DNA from: Vandammella animalimorsus
GTDB taxonomy: Bacteria; Pseudomonadota; Gammaproteobacteria; Burkholderiales; Burkholderiaceae_C
Length of the DNA: 64,000 nt
Direction: 5' to 3'
NCBI RefSeq assembly: GCF_002285285.1
Contig: NZ_NSJF01000001.1
Location: 728,789-792,788, forward strand
The notes under the pieces were generated by a model. It searched no databases, was not told where the DNA came from, and was given only the letters and a program-made list of their open reading frames with translations. A program made the translations under genes and the position numbers. How positions within the stretch are numbered: position 1 is the stretch's first letter; each line of letters begins with the position of its first letter. Positions 44,811 through 56,623 of the stretch are shown piece by piece.

Positions 44811-44947
44811 CCGGCTGCGCAAAGTCTCTGCGCCCTGCGGATCACATACTGTGACCGCAGCCACCATGCAATCCATCCGTGGCCAGCCCTGCCCTGGGTG
44901 CTGGCCCGCATCTTTTTCCTTCACTGTTTTCTGCCCTACCCAACACC

Positions 44948-45772
44948 ATGACCCAAGCCTTGCAAACCCTGATCGAAAACGCCTGGGAAGAGCGCGCTGC
45001 GTTCTCCCCCTCCTCCGCACCGGCCGATGTGCGCCAGGCCGTCGAGGACGTGCTGACCCAGCTCGACAGCGGCGCCCTGCGCGTGGCCTCGCGCAATGGC
45101 GTGGGCGACTGGACGGTGCACCAGTGGGTGAAAAAAGCCGTGCTGCTGTCTTTTCGCCTCAACGACAACAGCCTGATGCAGGCCGGCGACCTGGGCTTTT
45201 ACGACAAAGTGCCCACCAAGTTCTCGGGCATGTCGGCGCAGCAACTGGCCGCCACCGGGGTGCGCGTGGTGCCGCCGGCCGTGGCGCGACGCGGCAGCTT
45301 CATTGCCAAGGGCGCGATCCTGATGCCCTCCTACGTCAACATCGGCGCCTACGTCGATGAAGGCACCATGGTCGATACCTGGGCCACCGTAGGCTCCTGC
45401 GCACAGGTGGGCAAGAACGTGCACCTCTCCGGCGGCGTGGGCCTGGGCGGCGTGCTCGAGCCTCTGCAGGCCAATCCGACCATCATCGAGGACAACTGCT
45501 TCATTGGCGCACGCTCGGAAATCGTCGAGGGCGTGATCGTGGAGGAAAACTCCGTCATCTCCATGGGCGTGTACATCGGCCAGAGCACGCCAATCTACGA
45601 CCGCACCACCGGCGAGGTCAGCTACGGCCGCATTCCCGCGGGCTCCGTGGTCATCAGCGGCTCTCTGCCCAAGGACGGCGGGCGCTACAGCCTGTATGCG
45701 GCCATCATCGTCAAGCGCGTGGACGCACAGACCCGCGCCAAGACCAGCCTCAACGACCTGCTGCGCGATTGA
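44948..45772 (+). CDS. dapD: 2,3,4,5-tetrahydropyridine-2,6-dicarboxylate N-succinyltransferase
   Basis: DapD succinylates tetrahydrodipicolinate in the lysine/diaminopimelate pathway. The 274-residue protein has the N-terminal helical domain ([20 protein letters not shown]) and the left-handed beta-helix with [73 protein letters not shown]. The ATG at 44948 starts [18 protein letters not shown], as in the family. A terminator follows 33 bp after the stop. Confidence 0.96.
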   Translation: MTQALQTLIENAWEERAAFSPSSAPADVRQAVEDVLTQLDSGALRVASRNGVGDWTVHQWVKKAVLLSFRLNDNSLMQAGDLGFYDKVPTKFSGMSAQQLAATGVRVVPPAVARRGSFIAKGAILMPSYVNIGAYVDEGTMVDTWATVGSCAQVGKNVHLSGGVGLGGVLEPLQANPTIIEDNCFIGARSEIVEGVIVEENSVISMGVYIGQSTPIYDRTTGEVSYGRIPAGSVVISGSLPKDGGRYSLYAAIIVKRVDAQTRAKTSLNDLLRD

Positions 45773-45805
45773 AGCCTCGGCCCAAGCCTCTCACCCTTAT
45801 CAGCG

Positions 45806-45828
45806 GCGGCCTTCGGGCCGCTTCTTTC
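45806..45828 (+). terminator. Terminator after dapD
   Basis: Perfect 6-bp stem GCGGCC/GGCCGC closed by a TTCG tetraloop, followed by TTCTTTC. The stem is strong and the T tract is interrupted. Confidence 0.65.
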
Positions 45829-46137
45829 ATGCAGCTTGGGGCCGCATCTGGGCGGCCTCCAAGCCGCTGTTTCACAGCAAGAATTCATCACAGAAAATGC
45901 CTCGAAGTGCCTGATCTCATTGGGGTAATCCCCAGTCAAGTTGCATAACAACAACACTTTGAATCGCTCTGTGCGGGCAAATGCAAATAATGCTTAAGCA
46001 TCGTGCAGCGCCGCCCGTACACTCGGCAGCGTCGATGCATTGCCAGGCCTGCCACAGGCACAGCGCAACAGACGAACACAGCCCCGGCCTGCCTCCCCAT
46101 GCAGCCGGGCATTGTTTCAATCTTTGGGACTCCCGCC
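45829..46137 (+). other. Long upstream region of the porin gene
   Basis: About 309 bp between the dapD terminator and the porin start codon. It is AT-richer than its surroundings around 45890-46000 and must contain the porin promoter. I cannot assign -35 and -10 elements with confidence, and I see no open frame with coding character. Confidence 0.5.
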
Positions 46138-47094
46138 ATGAAAACCTCACACCTGTCCATCGCCCTGATCCCCCTGCTGGCCTTTGGCGCTGCCCATGCG
46201 CAAAGCAGCGTCACGCTCTATGGCCGCATCAACACCACCGTGGAACACCAGAAGTTCCAGGGTGAAGACGCCACCACCGGCCTGCACAGCAACTCGTCGT
46301 ACATCGGCTTTCGCGGTGTGGAAGACCTGGGCGGCGGTTTGAAAGCCGGCTTCGTTTTCGAACAAAAAGTGGACTCCACCACTGGCGCGGCCACCGACGG
46401 CTTTGCCCGCCAGTCCGAGCTGTACCTGGGCGGCAACTTCGGCAAGCTGCGCCTGGGCAACTACAACTCCACGGTCTACAGCAACACCGCTGATTACATC
46501 AGCATGCACAACCACGACACCGGCTCGTCTGCCGATGCGTTGTATGCCTACATCGTGCCCAATACCGCCAAAGTCGGCTACGTGACGCCGGAGCTGGGCG
46601 GCTTCTCGCTGGAGCTGGGCTATGGCTTTGAAGACAACCACAACGGCAAGTCGCCCTACGACCTGAGCGTGAGCTACAAATTCGGCAATTTCGACCTGGC
46701 CGGCGGCTTTGCCAAGCACGACAAGGCCGAGGCCTACACGCTGCGCGCCCTGTACGCCACCGACACCATCGCACTGGGCGGCTACGTGCAGTTTGACGAG
46801 AACGGCCATGGTGCGAACCTGGGCGACCGTCTCTCGGCACGTCTGGCTGCGGCCTACTTCGCCGGCGCATCGGAATTCCATGCCAACGTGGGCTGGGCCG
46901 ATGAGTACGACAACGTGGCCAAGAGCGGCGCAACCCAGTTCACGCTGGGCTACAACTACAACCTGAGCAAGCGCACCAAGCTGTACGGCTTCTACACCCG
47001 CATCGACAACGAGCGCAACGCCAACTACGGCGGCGCACCGGCCGCAGGCAAGGACTTCAGCTCCTTCGCTCTGGGTGTGCGTCACCTGTTCTGA
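46138..47094 (+). CDS. Outer membrane porin, Burkholderiales general porin family
   Basis: A 318-residue trimeric porin for small hydrophilic solutes. The signal peptide is MKTSHLSIALIPLLAFGAAHA, with cleavage before QSSVTLYGRINTTVE, the standard first strand. Later features are SSYIGFRGVEDLGGGLKAGFVFEQKVD, RQSELYLGGNFGKLRLGNYNSTVY and the C-terminal strand SSFALGVRHLF with terminal phenylalanine. The frame is open upstream, but the signal peptide fixes the start at 46138. It is shorter than the usual 340-380 residues, so some loops are probably short. A strong terminator follows. Confidence 0.93.
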   Translation: MKTSHLSIALIPLLAFGAAHAQSSVTLYGRINTTVEHQKFQGEDATTGLHSNSSYIGFRGVEDLGGGLKAGFVFEQKVDSTTGAATDGFARQSELYLGGNFGKLRLGNYNSTVYSNTADYISMHNHDTGSSADALYAYIVPNTAKVGYVTPELGGFSLELGYGFEDNHNGKSPYDLSVSYKFGNFDLAGGFAKHDKAEAYTLRALYATDTIALGGYVQFDENGHGANLGDRLSARLAAAYFAGASEFHANVGWADEYDNVAKSGATQFTLGYNYNLSKRTKLYGFYTRIDNERNANYGGAPAAGKDFSSFALGVRHLF

Positions 47095-47126
47095 TGCACG
47101 CGCGGCATTGCCCGCTTGCATGCCCA

Positions 47127-47155
47127 AAGCCCTGCCCTCTCGGCAGGGCTTTTTT
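47127..47155 (+). terminator. Terminator after the porin gene
   Basis: Perfect 10-bp stem AAGCCCTGCC/GGCAGGGCTT around CTCTC, running into six T (47150-47155). It lies between the convergent porin and rsgA genes. Confidence 0.9.
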
Positions 47156-47176
47156 GTGGCATGTCGCGCTCAGGCC

Positions 47177-48214
47177 CTAGCTGCCCAGCTGCTCGAACAG
47201 GCGCTGGTAGAGCGCATAGCGGCTCGCGGCAATGGCCGGCAGGGCCCGGGGCGCGGCCTCTGGCGCAGGCGACTGCCCTACAACAGTGTCGTCATCGGGA
47301 TGCGGCGCATCGTCCTCGGCCACGGCGGCGCGCACCACGCAGCCGGGCTCATGGCGGTGGCTGCAGTTGTGAAAGCGGCAGCCGGTGGCGTGGCGGCCGA
47401 TGTCGGGCATCCAGCGCGGCAAGTCCTGCCGGCGGATGTGGTTCAGGCCAAACTCCTGAAAGCCGGGCGAATCCAGCACTGCCGTGCCGCTGGCGCGGTC
47501 CAGCCAGTACCAGGTCGTCACCGTCGTGGTGTGACGGCCACTGTTGAGGGCGCGGGAGATTTCTGCCGTCTGCGCTGCCGCATCGGGAATCAGGCGGTTA
47601 ATCAACGTGCTCTTGCCCACCCCGGAAGGGCCCAATACCAGGGTGGCCCTGCCCTGCAGGCGCTGGCGCAGCTGGGCGAAGTCGCTGCCGCCGTGCTCGG
47701 CATCCAATTGCAGGCGCAGCACCGGGTACAGCGGCTGGGCTGGCGCACTCGGTTCTTCTTGCGGCCAAAGTTGGCGGTAGGCGCGCAGGCGCTGCCACGC
47801 GCGCTCGAACGGGGATTGCACATCCTCCTTGTTCAGGCCGATGAGCACCTCGATGCCTGCGGCCTGCGCCGCCACCAGGGATTTGGCCAATTGCTCCTCG
47901 GAGAACACCGGCTCGGCCGCCAGCAACACCAGTATCTGGTCGATGTTGGCGGCGAAAGCCTTGGTGCGCACTGCATCCTGGCGATAGAACAGGTTGCGCC
48001 GGGGTTCGATGGCCTCAATGCTGCCCTCCTCGTCCAGGCCGCCGGTGGGCGCTGCCAGCCACTGCACGCGGTCGCCCACCACGGCCTGGCTTTTCTTGCC
48101 GCGCGGATGGCAGATGCGCCGCGAGCCATCGCTGGCCTCAACCACATAGTGGCGACCATGGCCCGTCACTACCAGGCCGTGCTGCAAGTCAGTTCCGGGG
48201 CGAGTCACAGTCAT
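47177..48214 (-). CDS. rsgA: Ribosome small subunit-dependent GTPase RsgA
   Basis: RsgA is a circularly permuted GTPase that checks late 30S subunit assembly. The 345-residue protein has an N-terminal OB-like domain (GLVVTGHGRHYVVEASDG), the permuted G motifs G4 (GLNKEDV), G1 (GPSGVGKSTLINRL), G3 (DSPGFQEFGL) and the zinc-binding C-terminal part with CRFHNCSHRHEPGC. Its ATG overlaps the TGA of the upstream M48 peptidase gene (ATGA), so the two are translationally coupled. Confidence 0.96.
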   Translation of the reverse strand: MTVTRPGTDLQHGLVVTGHGRHYVVEASDGSRRICHPRGKKSQAVVGDRVQWLAAPTGGLDEEGSIEAIEPRRNLFYRQDAVRTKAFAANIDQILVLLAAEPVFSEEQLAKSLVAAQAAGIEVLIGLNKEDVQSPFERAWQRLRAYRQLWPQEEPSAPAQPLYPVLRLQLDAEHGGSDFAQLRQRLQGRATLVLGPSGVGKSTLINRLIPDAAAQTAEISRALNSGRHTTTVTTWYWLDRASGTAVLDSPGFQEFGLNHIRRQDLPRWMPDIGRHATGCRFHNCSHRHEPGCVVRAAVAEDDAPHPDDDTVVGQSPAPEAAPRALPAIAASRYALYQRLFEQLGS

Positions 48215-49536
48215 GCCTGCACCTGCTGCCCCATGCGGGCCAGACGCTCGCTGGCCGGCGGGTGCGAATAATGAAAGCGCGCATACAGCGGGTCGGGCGT
48301 GAGCGTGGCGGCGTTGTCCTCGTACAGCTTGAGCAGGGCCGCGGCCAGGTGCTGCGCGCTGCTGTGGCGTGCGGCATAGGCATCGGCCTCGAACTCATGG
48401 CGGCGCGAGAGCTGTGCCCACAGCGGCTGCAATAGCCCGCCCAGCACGCCCGCGACAATGGAAAACAGCAGCAGCGCCAATGCGTTGTGGGCCTGCGGCA
48501 GCAGGCCGCCCTGGGCATCGAGCTGCGGCGTCACGCCCAGGGCCGTGAAGAATGCCGGCTGCTGCAGCAGCCAGCCCAGCGCAGCAAAGCCCAGGACGCT
48601 GAGCAAGGCAAACAACGCCAGGCGCTTGGCGATATGCCGGTGCTTGAAGTGCCCCAGCTCGTGGGCCAGCACGGCCTCGATCTCGCCATGGCCGAGCTTG
48701 CGCAGCAAGGTGTCGAAAAACACCACCCGCTTGGCGCTGCCCAGGCCGGTGAAGTAGGCATTGGCATGGGCGCTGCGGCGGCTGCCATCCATGACGAACA
48801 GGCCCTGCGCCTTGAAACCGCTGGCCTGCATCAGCGCGCGGATGCGCTCCTCCAGCGCCTGGTCCGCCAGCGGCTCGAAGCGGTTGAACAGCGGCGCAAT
48901 CCAGGTCGGATACAGCCACAGCATGAGCAGGTTGAAGCCCATCCACAGCGCCCAGGCCCACAGCCACCACAGGCCGCCTGCGGCCTGCATCAGCCACAGC
49001 AGCGCCGCCAGCAGCGGCACGCCCAGCAACAGCCCCAGCAATACCGCGCGCAGCGCATCGGCCAGCCACAGGGCCCAGCTCATTTGGTTGAAGCCGTGGC
49101 GCTGCTCGATGACGAAGGTTTTGTACAGACCCAAGGGCAGGTTCAGCAGCGCGGAGATGGCGCCAAACGCCAGCATCAGGGCCAGTTGCTGGCCCAGGCC
49201 AGGCCCCATCCAGCGCAGCAGCGCCTGATTGAGCGCATCCAACCCGCCGCCCAGCGTCCAGATCAGCACCACCAGGGCGGACAGCGCACTCTCCCACATG
49301 CCCAGCCGCACCGTGTCGGCCGTGTAATCGGCGGCGCGCTGGTGCGCCGCCAGCGTGATGCGCTGCGCGAATGCCGTCGGCACCTGAGCGCGGTGGCGCA
49401 GCACATGGCGGCGCTGGCGCCGGGCCAGCCACAGCTCCAGCGCCGTCTGCAACAGCAGCGCGGCCACGAAGGCCTGCGCCAACCCAGCCAGCGGCAGCGC
49501 CCCAGGGGCGGGGGCGAAAGCACTCCAGTCAGACAT
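48211..49536 (-). CDS. M48 family metallopeptidase, Ste24-like
   Basis: A 441-residue membrane zinc protease. Several hydrophobic segments (about 15-32, 85-98, 117-135, 160-205, 310-345) surround the catalytic HELGH at 292-296 in EIEAVLAHELGHFKHRH; a further glutamate in HEFEADAYAARHS is the third zinc ligand. The N-terminal layout (FNQMSWALWLADALRAVLLG, SRRSAHANAYFTGLGSAKRVVFFDTLL) matches bacterial CAAX-protease-like M48 proteins, thought to act in membrane protein quality control. GGAGG lies 5 bases before the ATG at 49536. The start overlaps the 3' end of the truncated greA by 8 bp. Confidence 0.93.
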   Translation of the reverse strand: MSDWSAFAPAPGALPLAGLAQAFVAALLLQTALELWLARRQRRHVLRHRAQVPTAFAQRITLAAHQRAADYTADTVRLGMWESALSALVVLIWTLGGGLDALNQALLRWMGPGLGQQLALMLAFGAISALLNLPLGLYKTFVIEQRHGFNQMSWALWLADALRAVLLGLLLGVPLLAALLWLMQAAGGLWWLWAWALWMGFNLLMLWLYPTWIAPLFNRFEPLADQALEERIRALMQASGFKAQGLFVMDGSRRSAHANAYFTGLGSAKRVVFFDTLLRKLGHGEIEAVLAHELGHFKHRHIAKRLALFALLSVLGFAALGWLLQQPAFFTALGVTPQLDAQGGLLPQAHNALALLLFSIVAGVLGGLLQPLWAQLSRRHEFEADAYAARHSSAQHLAAALLKLYEDNAATLTPDPLYARFHYSHPPASERLARMGQQVQA

Positions 49537-49717
49537 CGTGGCCTCCGGCAAAAAGCAAAGCGGGCATTGGCCCATTGCCGGCGCTCTGGCTCAGATCGCC
49601 CTGCGCGCAAGCCTGGGAAATGGCGATGATCACGGCCGGGGGCTGCACGGCTGTCAGGCTGTGCCGCTCTTTCTTGAGCTTGCCAGCGCCGCTTTGGTGG
49701 ATGGAGATGGTGGTCAT
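49529..49717 (-). pseudogene. greA remnant, N-terminal 46 codons only
   Basis: A 62-codon frame from the ATG at 49717. Its first 46 residues (MTTISIHQSGAGKLKKERHS and on to AQGDLSQSA) follow the start of the elongation factor GreA, including the PAVIIAISQACAQGDLS coiled-coil tip region. After that the resemblance stops and the frame ends 16 residues later just inside the M48 start. Full GreA is about 158 residues, so most of the coiled coil and the whole FKBP-like domain are lost. Downstream of carB is a usual place for greA in Burkholderiales, which supports decay in place rather than chance. A functional copy must exist elsewhere if GreA is needed. Confidence 0.7.
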
Positions 49718-49736
49718 GGTGTTGCCTGTCCCTGTT

Positions 49737-49773
49737 CTCAAAAACAAACCGCCGCGCGTTGCCGGGCGGCGGT
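49737..49773 (-). terminator. Terminator-like hairpin downstream of the carB group (minus strand)
   Basis: An 8-bp perfect stem (ACCGCCGC at 49748-49755 with GCGGCGGT at 49766-49773). On the minus strand it is followed by TTTGTTTTTG. It separates the membrane-protein gene from the greA remnant. Confidence 0.6.
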
Positions 49774-49823
49774 CTTGTTGCGGGGTTGCGCGGGCATTAT
49801 GCCGCCAATGGCAACACCACGCC

Positions 49824-50243
49824 CTACAGCCCCAGCCGGCGCTCAAGCCATGCCTTGCAACGCTGGGCAAGGCGCCCAATGCTGGCCACACGCCCCAGAC
49901 GCCAGGCCAGCGCCAAGCCCGCGAGCGCGCCAGCGAAGGACATGTGCGCCGCAGCGGACACCGGCCGGTATGCGGACCACACGGCATGCACCTCCATCCC
50001 CTGTATGCCCCAGTGCACCAGCAGCCATTGCACAGTCAGTATCGGCAGGCCGATCCAGGCGAGCAAAGTCAGAGCGCCCCACAAAAAGTGGAGCAGAAAA
50101 GCCGCAAAGCTGTCTTGTCCGAACCCGCGCAGCAGCCGCTCGCACGCCCAGATGCTGAGCGGCCACAGCACCAGGCCCAGCGGCCCCATCGCCAGGCCAC
50201 TGAGCAAGCCGATGATCAGCTCCTGAGCGACAGGCGAAAGCAT
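49824..50243 (-). CDS. Small membrane protein of unknown function
   Basis: A 139-residue protein with about three hydrophobic segments (ELIIGLLSGLAMGPLGLVLWPLSIW, FAAFLLHFLWGALTLLAWIGLPILTVQWLLV and AAHMSFAGALAGLALAWRLG) and a basic C-terminus. No family is recognised. It begins 41 bp after the carB stop on the same strand and may be the last gene of the carbamoyl-phosphate operon before a hairpin terminator. Confidence 0.65.
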   Translation of the reverse strand: MLSPVAQELIIGLLSGLAMGPLGLVLWPLSIWACERLLRGFGQDSFAAFLLHFLWGALTLLAWIGLPILTVQWLLVHWGIQGMEVHAVWSAYRPVSAAAHMSFAGALAGLALAWRLGRVASIGRLAQRCKAWLERRLGL

Positions 50244-50284
50244 GGGGGCGGGCTTTGCAGCGCCGCAGCGCTGTTTCGCGCGCC

Positions 50285-53542
<3,258 letters not shown>

Positions 53543-53714
53543 AACTGGGGGACTCAATAGAGACAAAACGGCAGGCTAAGTCAGGGCCAGGGCATGGCAA
53601 TGTGTCTGCAGGCACAGAAAAGGCGGTTGTCAAAACCGCCCGCCGCTGCGGCCAGGCCGCGCGATCCGCACAGTAGTGCGCCGCACCTGTCCGCGCCCGC
53701 TGCTACAGAGCACA

Positions 53715-54086
53715 TCAGGCCGTGCCGCTGATGGTGCGCGACTGGATGTGCGCCAGCAGCTTTTCCAGGCGCTCGGGCTGCACTTTCTTCTGCATCAGCT
53801 GCAGCATGCCCTCGCCTTCGGCGATGGGGCGCAGCACGTCGACCTCGGCCGGGTAGAAATTCACATCCCAGTCGAGCAGTTCCTGCTCGAACTCTTCATC
53901 GCTCCAGTTCTTACCCTTGGCGATGAAGATCACCAGCGGCATGGCCTTCTTCTCGATGAAGGCTTTTTTATAGGGCTTTTGCGCCCAGCGCTCGGAAAAC
54001 CACTCGCGCGCGCCGGGCTCCAGCGTCAGCATGCGCTTGGCAATGGCCTTTTCCAGGGCCGTGGCAGGAAAGCTGAAGAGTTTCAT
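53715..54086 (-). CDS. Hypothetical protein between carA and carB
   Basis: A 123-residue soluble protein (MKLFSFPATALEKAIAKRML, with REWFSERWAQKPYKKAFIEKKAMPLVIFIAKGKNWSDEEFEQELLDWDVNF and a C-terminal helix LLAHIQSRT). It has coding character and a plausible start, but no family is recognised. It lies in the car group on the same strand, 172 bp upstream of carB, with the 161-bp TA element between it and carA. It could be co-transcribed with carB. Confidence 0.72.
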   Translation of the reverse strand: MKLFSFPATALEKAIAKRMLTLEPGAREWFSERWAQKPYKKAFIEKKAMPLVIFIAKGKNWSDEEFEQELLDWDVNFYPAEVDVLRPIAEGEGMLQLMQKKVQPERLEKLLAHIQSRTISGTA

Positions 54087-54158
54087 GGATCAGGTGCTCG
54101 AATCAGTTCTGTGGGCAAATGCCTGGCGCTGCAGCCTTTGCTGCCAGCCCGCGCTTTA

Positions 54159-54319
54159 GGGCTTGTTGAGATTGAGTGTTGCGGCGGTGTTTTCGGTCAA
54201 AAACCGCAACTGCTGCGTTGTAAACGCTTGCACGGTGACAGACCTTGCGCGCGTTTTCGCCTTGCATTTGCGACTTTTGCCTCGAAAAACCACTTCGCAA
54301 ACCCAATCTCAACAAGCCC
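54159..54319 (+). mobile_element. 161-bp MITE-like element with perfect terminal inverted repeats, inserted in the carA stop codon
   Basis: The ends GGGCTTGTTGAGATTG and CAATCTCAACAAGCCC are perfect 16-bp inverted repeats flanked by TA on both sides (54157-54158 and 54320-54321), so the palindrome including TA is 18 bp. Inside are AAAACCGC..., the TTCGCCTTGCATTTGCGAC stretch and no gene. Removing the element plus one TA restores a carA end of GCA TAA on the minus strand; with it present the stop reads GCA TAG, the G coming from the element. A diverged copy is at 11641-11768. The TA target duplication suggests an IS630/Tc1-mariner-type source. Confidence 0.88.
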
Positions 54320-55491
54320 TATGCCGCCTGGCGGCGCATGAGCTGGATGAAATGGTCGAAAAGATAGGCGATGTCGTGCGGGCCGGGCAAGGCCTCCGGG
54401 TGCCCCTGGAAGCAGAACGCGGGCTTGTCGGCATGGGCCAGGCCCTGCACCGTGCCATCGAACAGGCTGGTGTGCGTCACCCGCACCGTATCCGGCAGCG
54501 ACTGGGCATCGACCGCAAAGCCGTGGTTCTGGCTGGTGATGCTCACGCGGCCGTTGTCGTGGTCCTTGACCGGGTGGTTGCCGCCATGGTGGCCAAACTT
54601 CATCTTGTAGGTCTTGCCGCCCAGCGCCAGCGCCATGATTTGGTGACCCAGGCAAATGCCAAAGGTCGGCAGACCGCTGTCGATCGCGCGGCGCGCGGCC
54701 TCGATGGCGTAATCGCAGGGTTCAGGATCGCCAGGCCCGTTGGAGAGAAACACGCCATTGGGCTGCATGGCCAGCACTTCATCAAACGGGGTCTTGGCCG
54801 GCACCACCGTCACCCGACAGCCCTTGTCGGCCAGGATGCGCAAGATGTTGCGCTTGACGCCAAAGTCGTAGGCCACCACATGCAGCTTGGGTTCGGTCTG
54901 TTGACCGTAGCCCTGACCCAGCACCCAGGATGTCTGCGTCCACTCGTAAGGTTTGTCGGTGCTCACGCGCTGCGCCAGATCCAGGCCACTCATGGATGGC
55001 GCGGCCTGGGCCTGCTGCCGGGCCTTGGCAATCACCTCCGGCGTGGCCTGCTCGCCAGCGGGCAAAGCCATGATGCAGCCATTTTGCGCACCGTTTTCAC
55101 GCAGATGGCGCGTGAGCTTGCGCGTGTCGATGTTGGCGATGGCCACCACGCCACGGCGACGCAGGAACTCCTGCAGCGACTGCGTGCTGCGGAAGTTGCT
55201 GGCCAGCAAGGGCAAATCCTTGATCACCAGGCCGGCCACGAAGGTCTGGGTGGACTCGTCGTCCTCCTCATTGGTGCCGCAGTTGCCAATGTGGGGGTAG
55301 GTCAGCGTCACGATCTGCTGACAGTAGCTCGGGTCGGTGAGGATTTCCTGATAGCCCGTCATCGAGGTGTTGAACACCACCTCGCCCACCGTGGCACCCT
55401 CGGCCCCGATGGCATTGCCCGTGAACACCGTGCCGTCGGCCAGCACCAAAAGCGCAACGGGGAAATCCCCCTGCTGTAGAGACAAAAGCAC
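54319..55491 (-). CDS. carA: Carbamoyl-phosphate synthase small (glutaminase) subunit
   Basis: CarA releases ammonia from glutamine and channels it to CarB. The 390-residue protein has the N-terminal domain ([58 protein letters not shown]) and a class I glutamine amidotransferase domain with [16 protein letters not shown], the nucleophile cysteine in [16 protein letters not shown] and the histidine in [13 protein letters not shown]. The start is a GTG with GAGGTGA 7 bases upstream. The stop codon was rebuilt by a TA element (TAA to TAG), leaving the protein unchanged. carB is 777 bp downstream with a small gene and the element between. Confidence 0.96.
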   Translation of the reverse strand: MLLSLQQGDFPVALLVLADGTVFTGNAIGAEGATVGEVVFNTSMTGYQEILTDPSYCQQIVTLTYPHIGNCGTNEEDDESTQTFVAGLVIKDLPLLASNFRSTQSLQEFLRRRGVVAIANIDTRKLTRHLRENGAQNGCIMALPAGEQATPEVIAKARQQAQAAPSMSGLDLAQRVSTDKPYEWTQTSWVLGQGYGQQTEPKLHVVAYDFGVKRNILRILADKGCRVTVVPAKTPFDEVLAMQPNGVFLSNGPGDPEPCDYAIEAARRAIDSGLPTFGICLGHQIMALALGGKTYKMKFGHHGGNHPVKDHDNGRVSITSQNHGFAVDAQSLPDTVRVTHTSLFDGTVQGLAHADKPAFCFQGHPEALPGPHDIAYLFDHFIQLMRRQAA

Positions 55492-55666
55492 GCAATCACC
55501 TCAAAAAGGATTCGTCAGGCCCCGCCCTGCCTGTGCATTTTTCGATCTGGCAGCAGCGCGCAAAAATGGCCGCTGGCAAGGCGCAGGCCAAGCCCAGCAA
55601 AGCCCGCCGCAGGCGCAGCCAAGCGGCCAAACGGGCCAGATCAGAACGGGTGAAATAAACCGGCTG

Positions 55667-55672
55667 AGTATA
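55667..55672 (-). promoter_or_regulatory. Possible -10 element of the car promoter
   Basis: TATACT on the minus strand, about 175 bp upstream of the carA GTG. No good -35 at standard spacing was found, and the long leader may carry regulation that I cannot resolve by eye. Confidence 0.3.
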
Positions 55673-55722
55673 ACTGAAGGCCCTGCCCCCAAGGCCCGGC
55701 CAGACAGGTCTGCCGGCCTGGC

Positions 55723-56505
55723 TCAGCAAGCCTCACCCAGCTGCTGCAGCCATTGGCAAAGCTGCAACAAATCGGCCGCTTGCGGCGGCAGCGGCCCGGC
55801 TTCGGCGGGCCAGCTCTTGCCTTCACGATTGAGCCAGAACGCCTGCATGCCGGCATTGCGGGCCCCGGCCACGTCCAGCAGCGGGTCATCGCCCACGTGC
55901 AGCACGGCCTGCGGTGGCAGCCCAAGGCGCTGCGCGCCCAGCCTGAAGATGCGTGCATCGGGCTTGGCATGGCCTGCCTCGCGCGCCGGCAGGCTGGCGG
56001 TAAAACAGCGGCCAATGGGCATGGCCAGCACATCGGCATTGCCATTGCTCAGCGCCAGCAACGGGTAGCGCGCCGCCAGCCAGTCCAGCGCCTGGGCTAC
56101 CTCGGCAAACGGCTGCACCCGCTGGCGCGCGGCAAAAAAGACCTCGAAAGCCTGCTGCGCGCGCTGCGGCGCAGCCTGCTCGCCGGCGGCCTGCATGGCC
56201 AGGGCAATGGTTTGCAGGCGCAGAAACGACAAATCGTGGGCACGCTGCGGATGGGCCGCCTCGACCTGCGCACGCCAGGCCCGCGCCGCCCCCGGCTCGG
56301 CCCAACGCCGCGCCGCAGCCGGGGTGTGCGCCTGCATCCAGGCCAGCAACTCAGCCTCGGCCTGCGCAATGGCCGGCCAGACGGGCCAGAGCGTATCGTC
56401 CAAATCCAGCGAAATGGCCTGGATGCGCGCCGCCGCCTGTGCGCCGCCCATGGTTGTTGTCCGCCGGCAAACTGCCAGCGGCCCTGGTTGAGCTGGTGCA
56501 ACCAT
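55723..56505 (-). CDS. HAD-family hydrolase
   Basis: A 260-residue haloacid-dehalogenase-type phosphatase. Motif I is AISLDLDDTLWPVWPAI (DxD with catalytic aspartates), motif II is LLALSNGNADVL (the Ser/Asn), motif III the Lys in AKPDARIF and motif IV VLHVGDDPLLDVAGARNAGM. A helical cap domain lies between motifs I and II. GGAGG 9 bases before the ATG at 56505 supports that start; the ATG at 56451 would give a start closer to the catalytic motif as in many relatives. Substrate unknown. It lies upstream of carA on the same strand. Confidence 0.85.
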   Translation of the reverse strand: MVAPAQPGPLAVCRRTTTMGGAQAAARIQAISLDLDDTLWPVWPAIAQAEAELLAWMQAHTPAAARRWAEPGAARAWRAQVEAAHPQRAHDLSFLRLQTIALAMQAAGEQAAPQRAQQAFEVFFAARQRVQPFAEVAQALDWLAARYPLLALSNGNADVLAMPIGRCFTASLPAREAGHAKPDARIFRLGAQRLGLPPQAVLHVGDDPLLDVAGARNAGMQAFWLNREGKSWPAEAGPLPPQAADLLQLCQWLQQLGEAC

Positions 56506-56623
56506 CAAGCCCATTCCTCCATTCCATGCCGGCGCGACACCTGGGCTTGGCGCTGCCCATGCCGTCCAATCCGGCAAAAAACAAAACGCCGGACAGTATC
56601 CGACGTTTTGGAAACGGGCCGCC

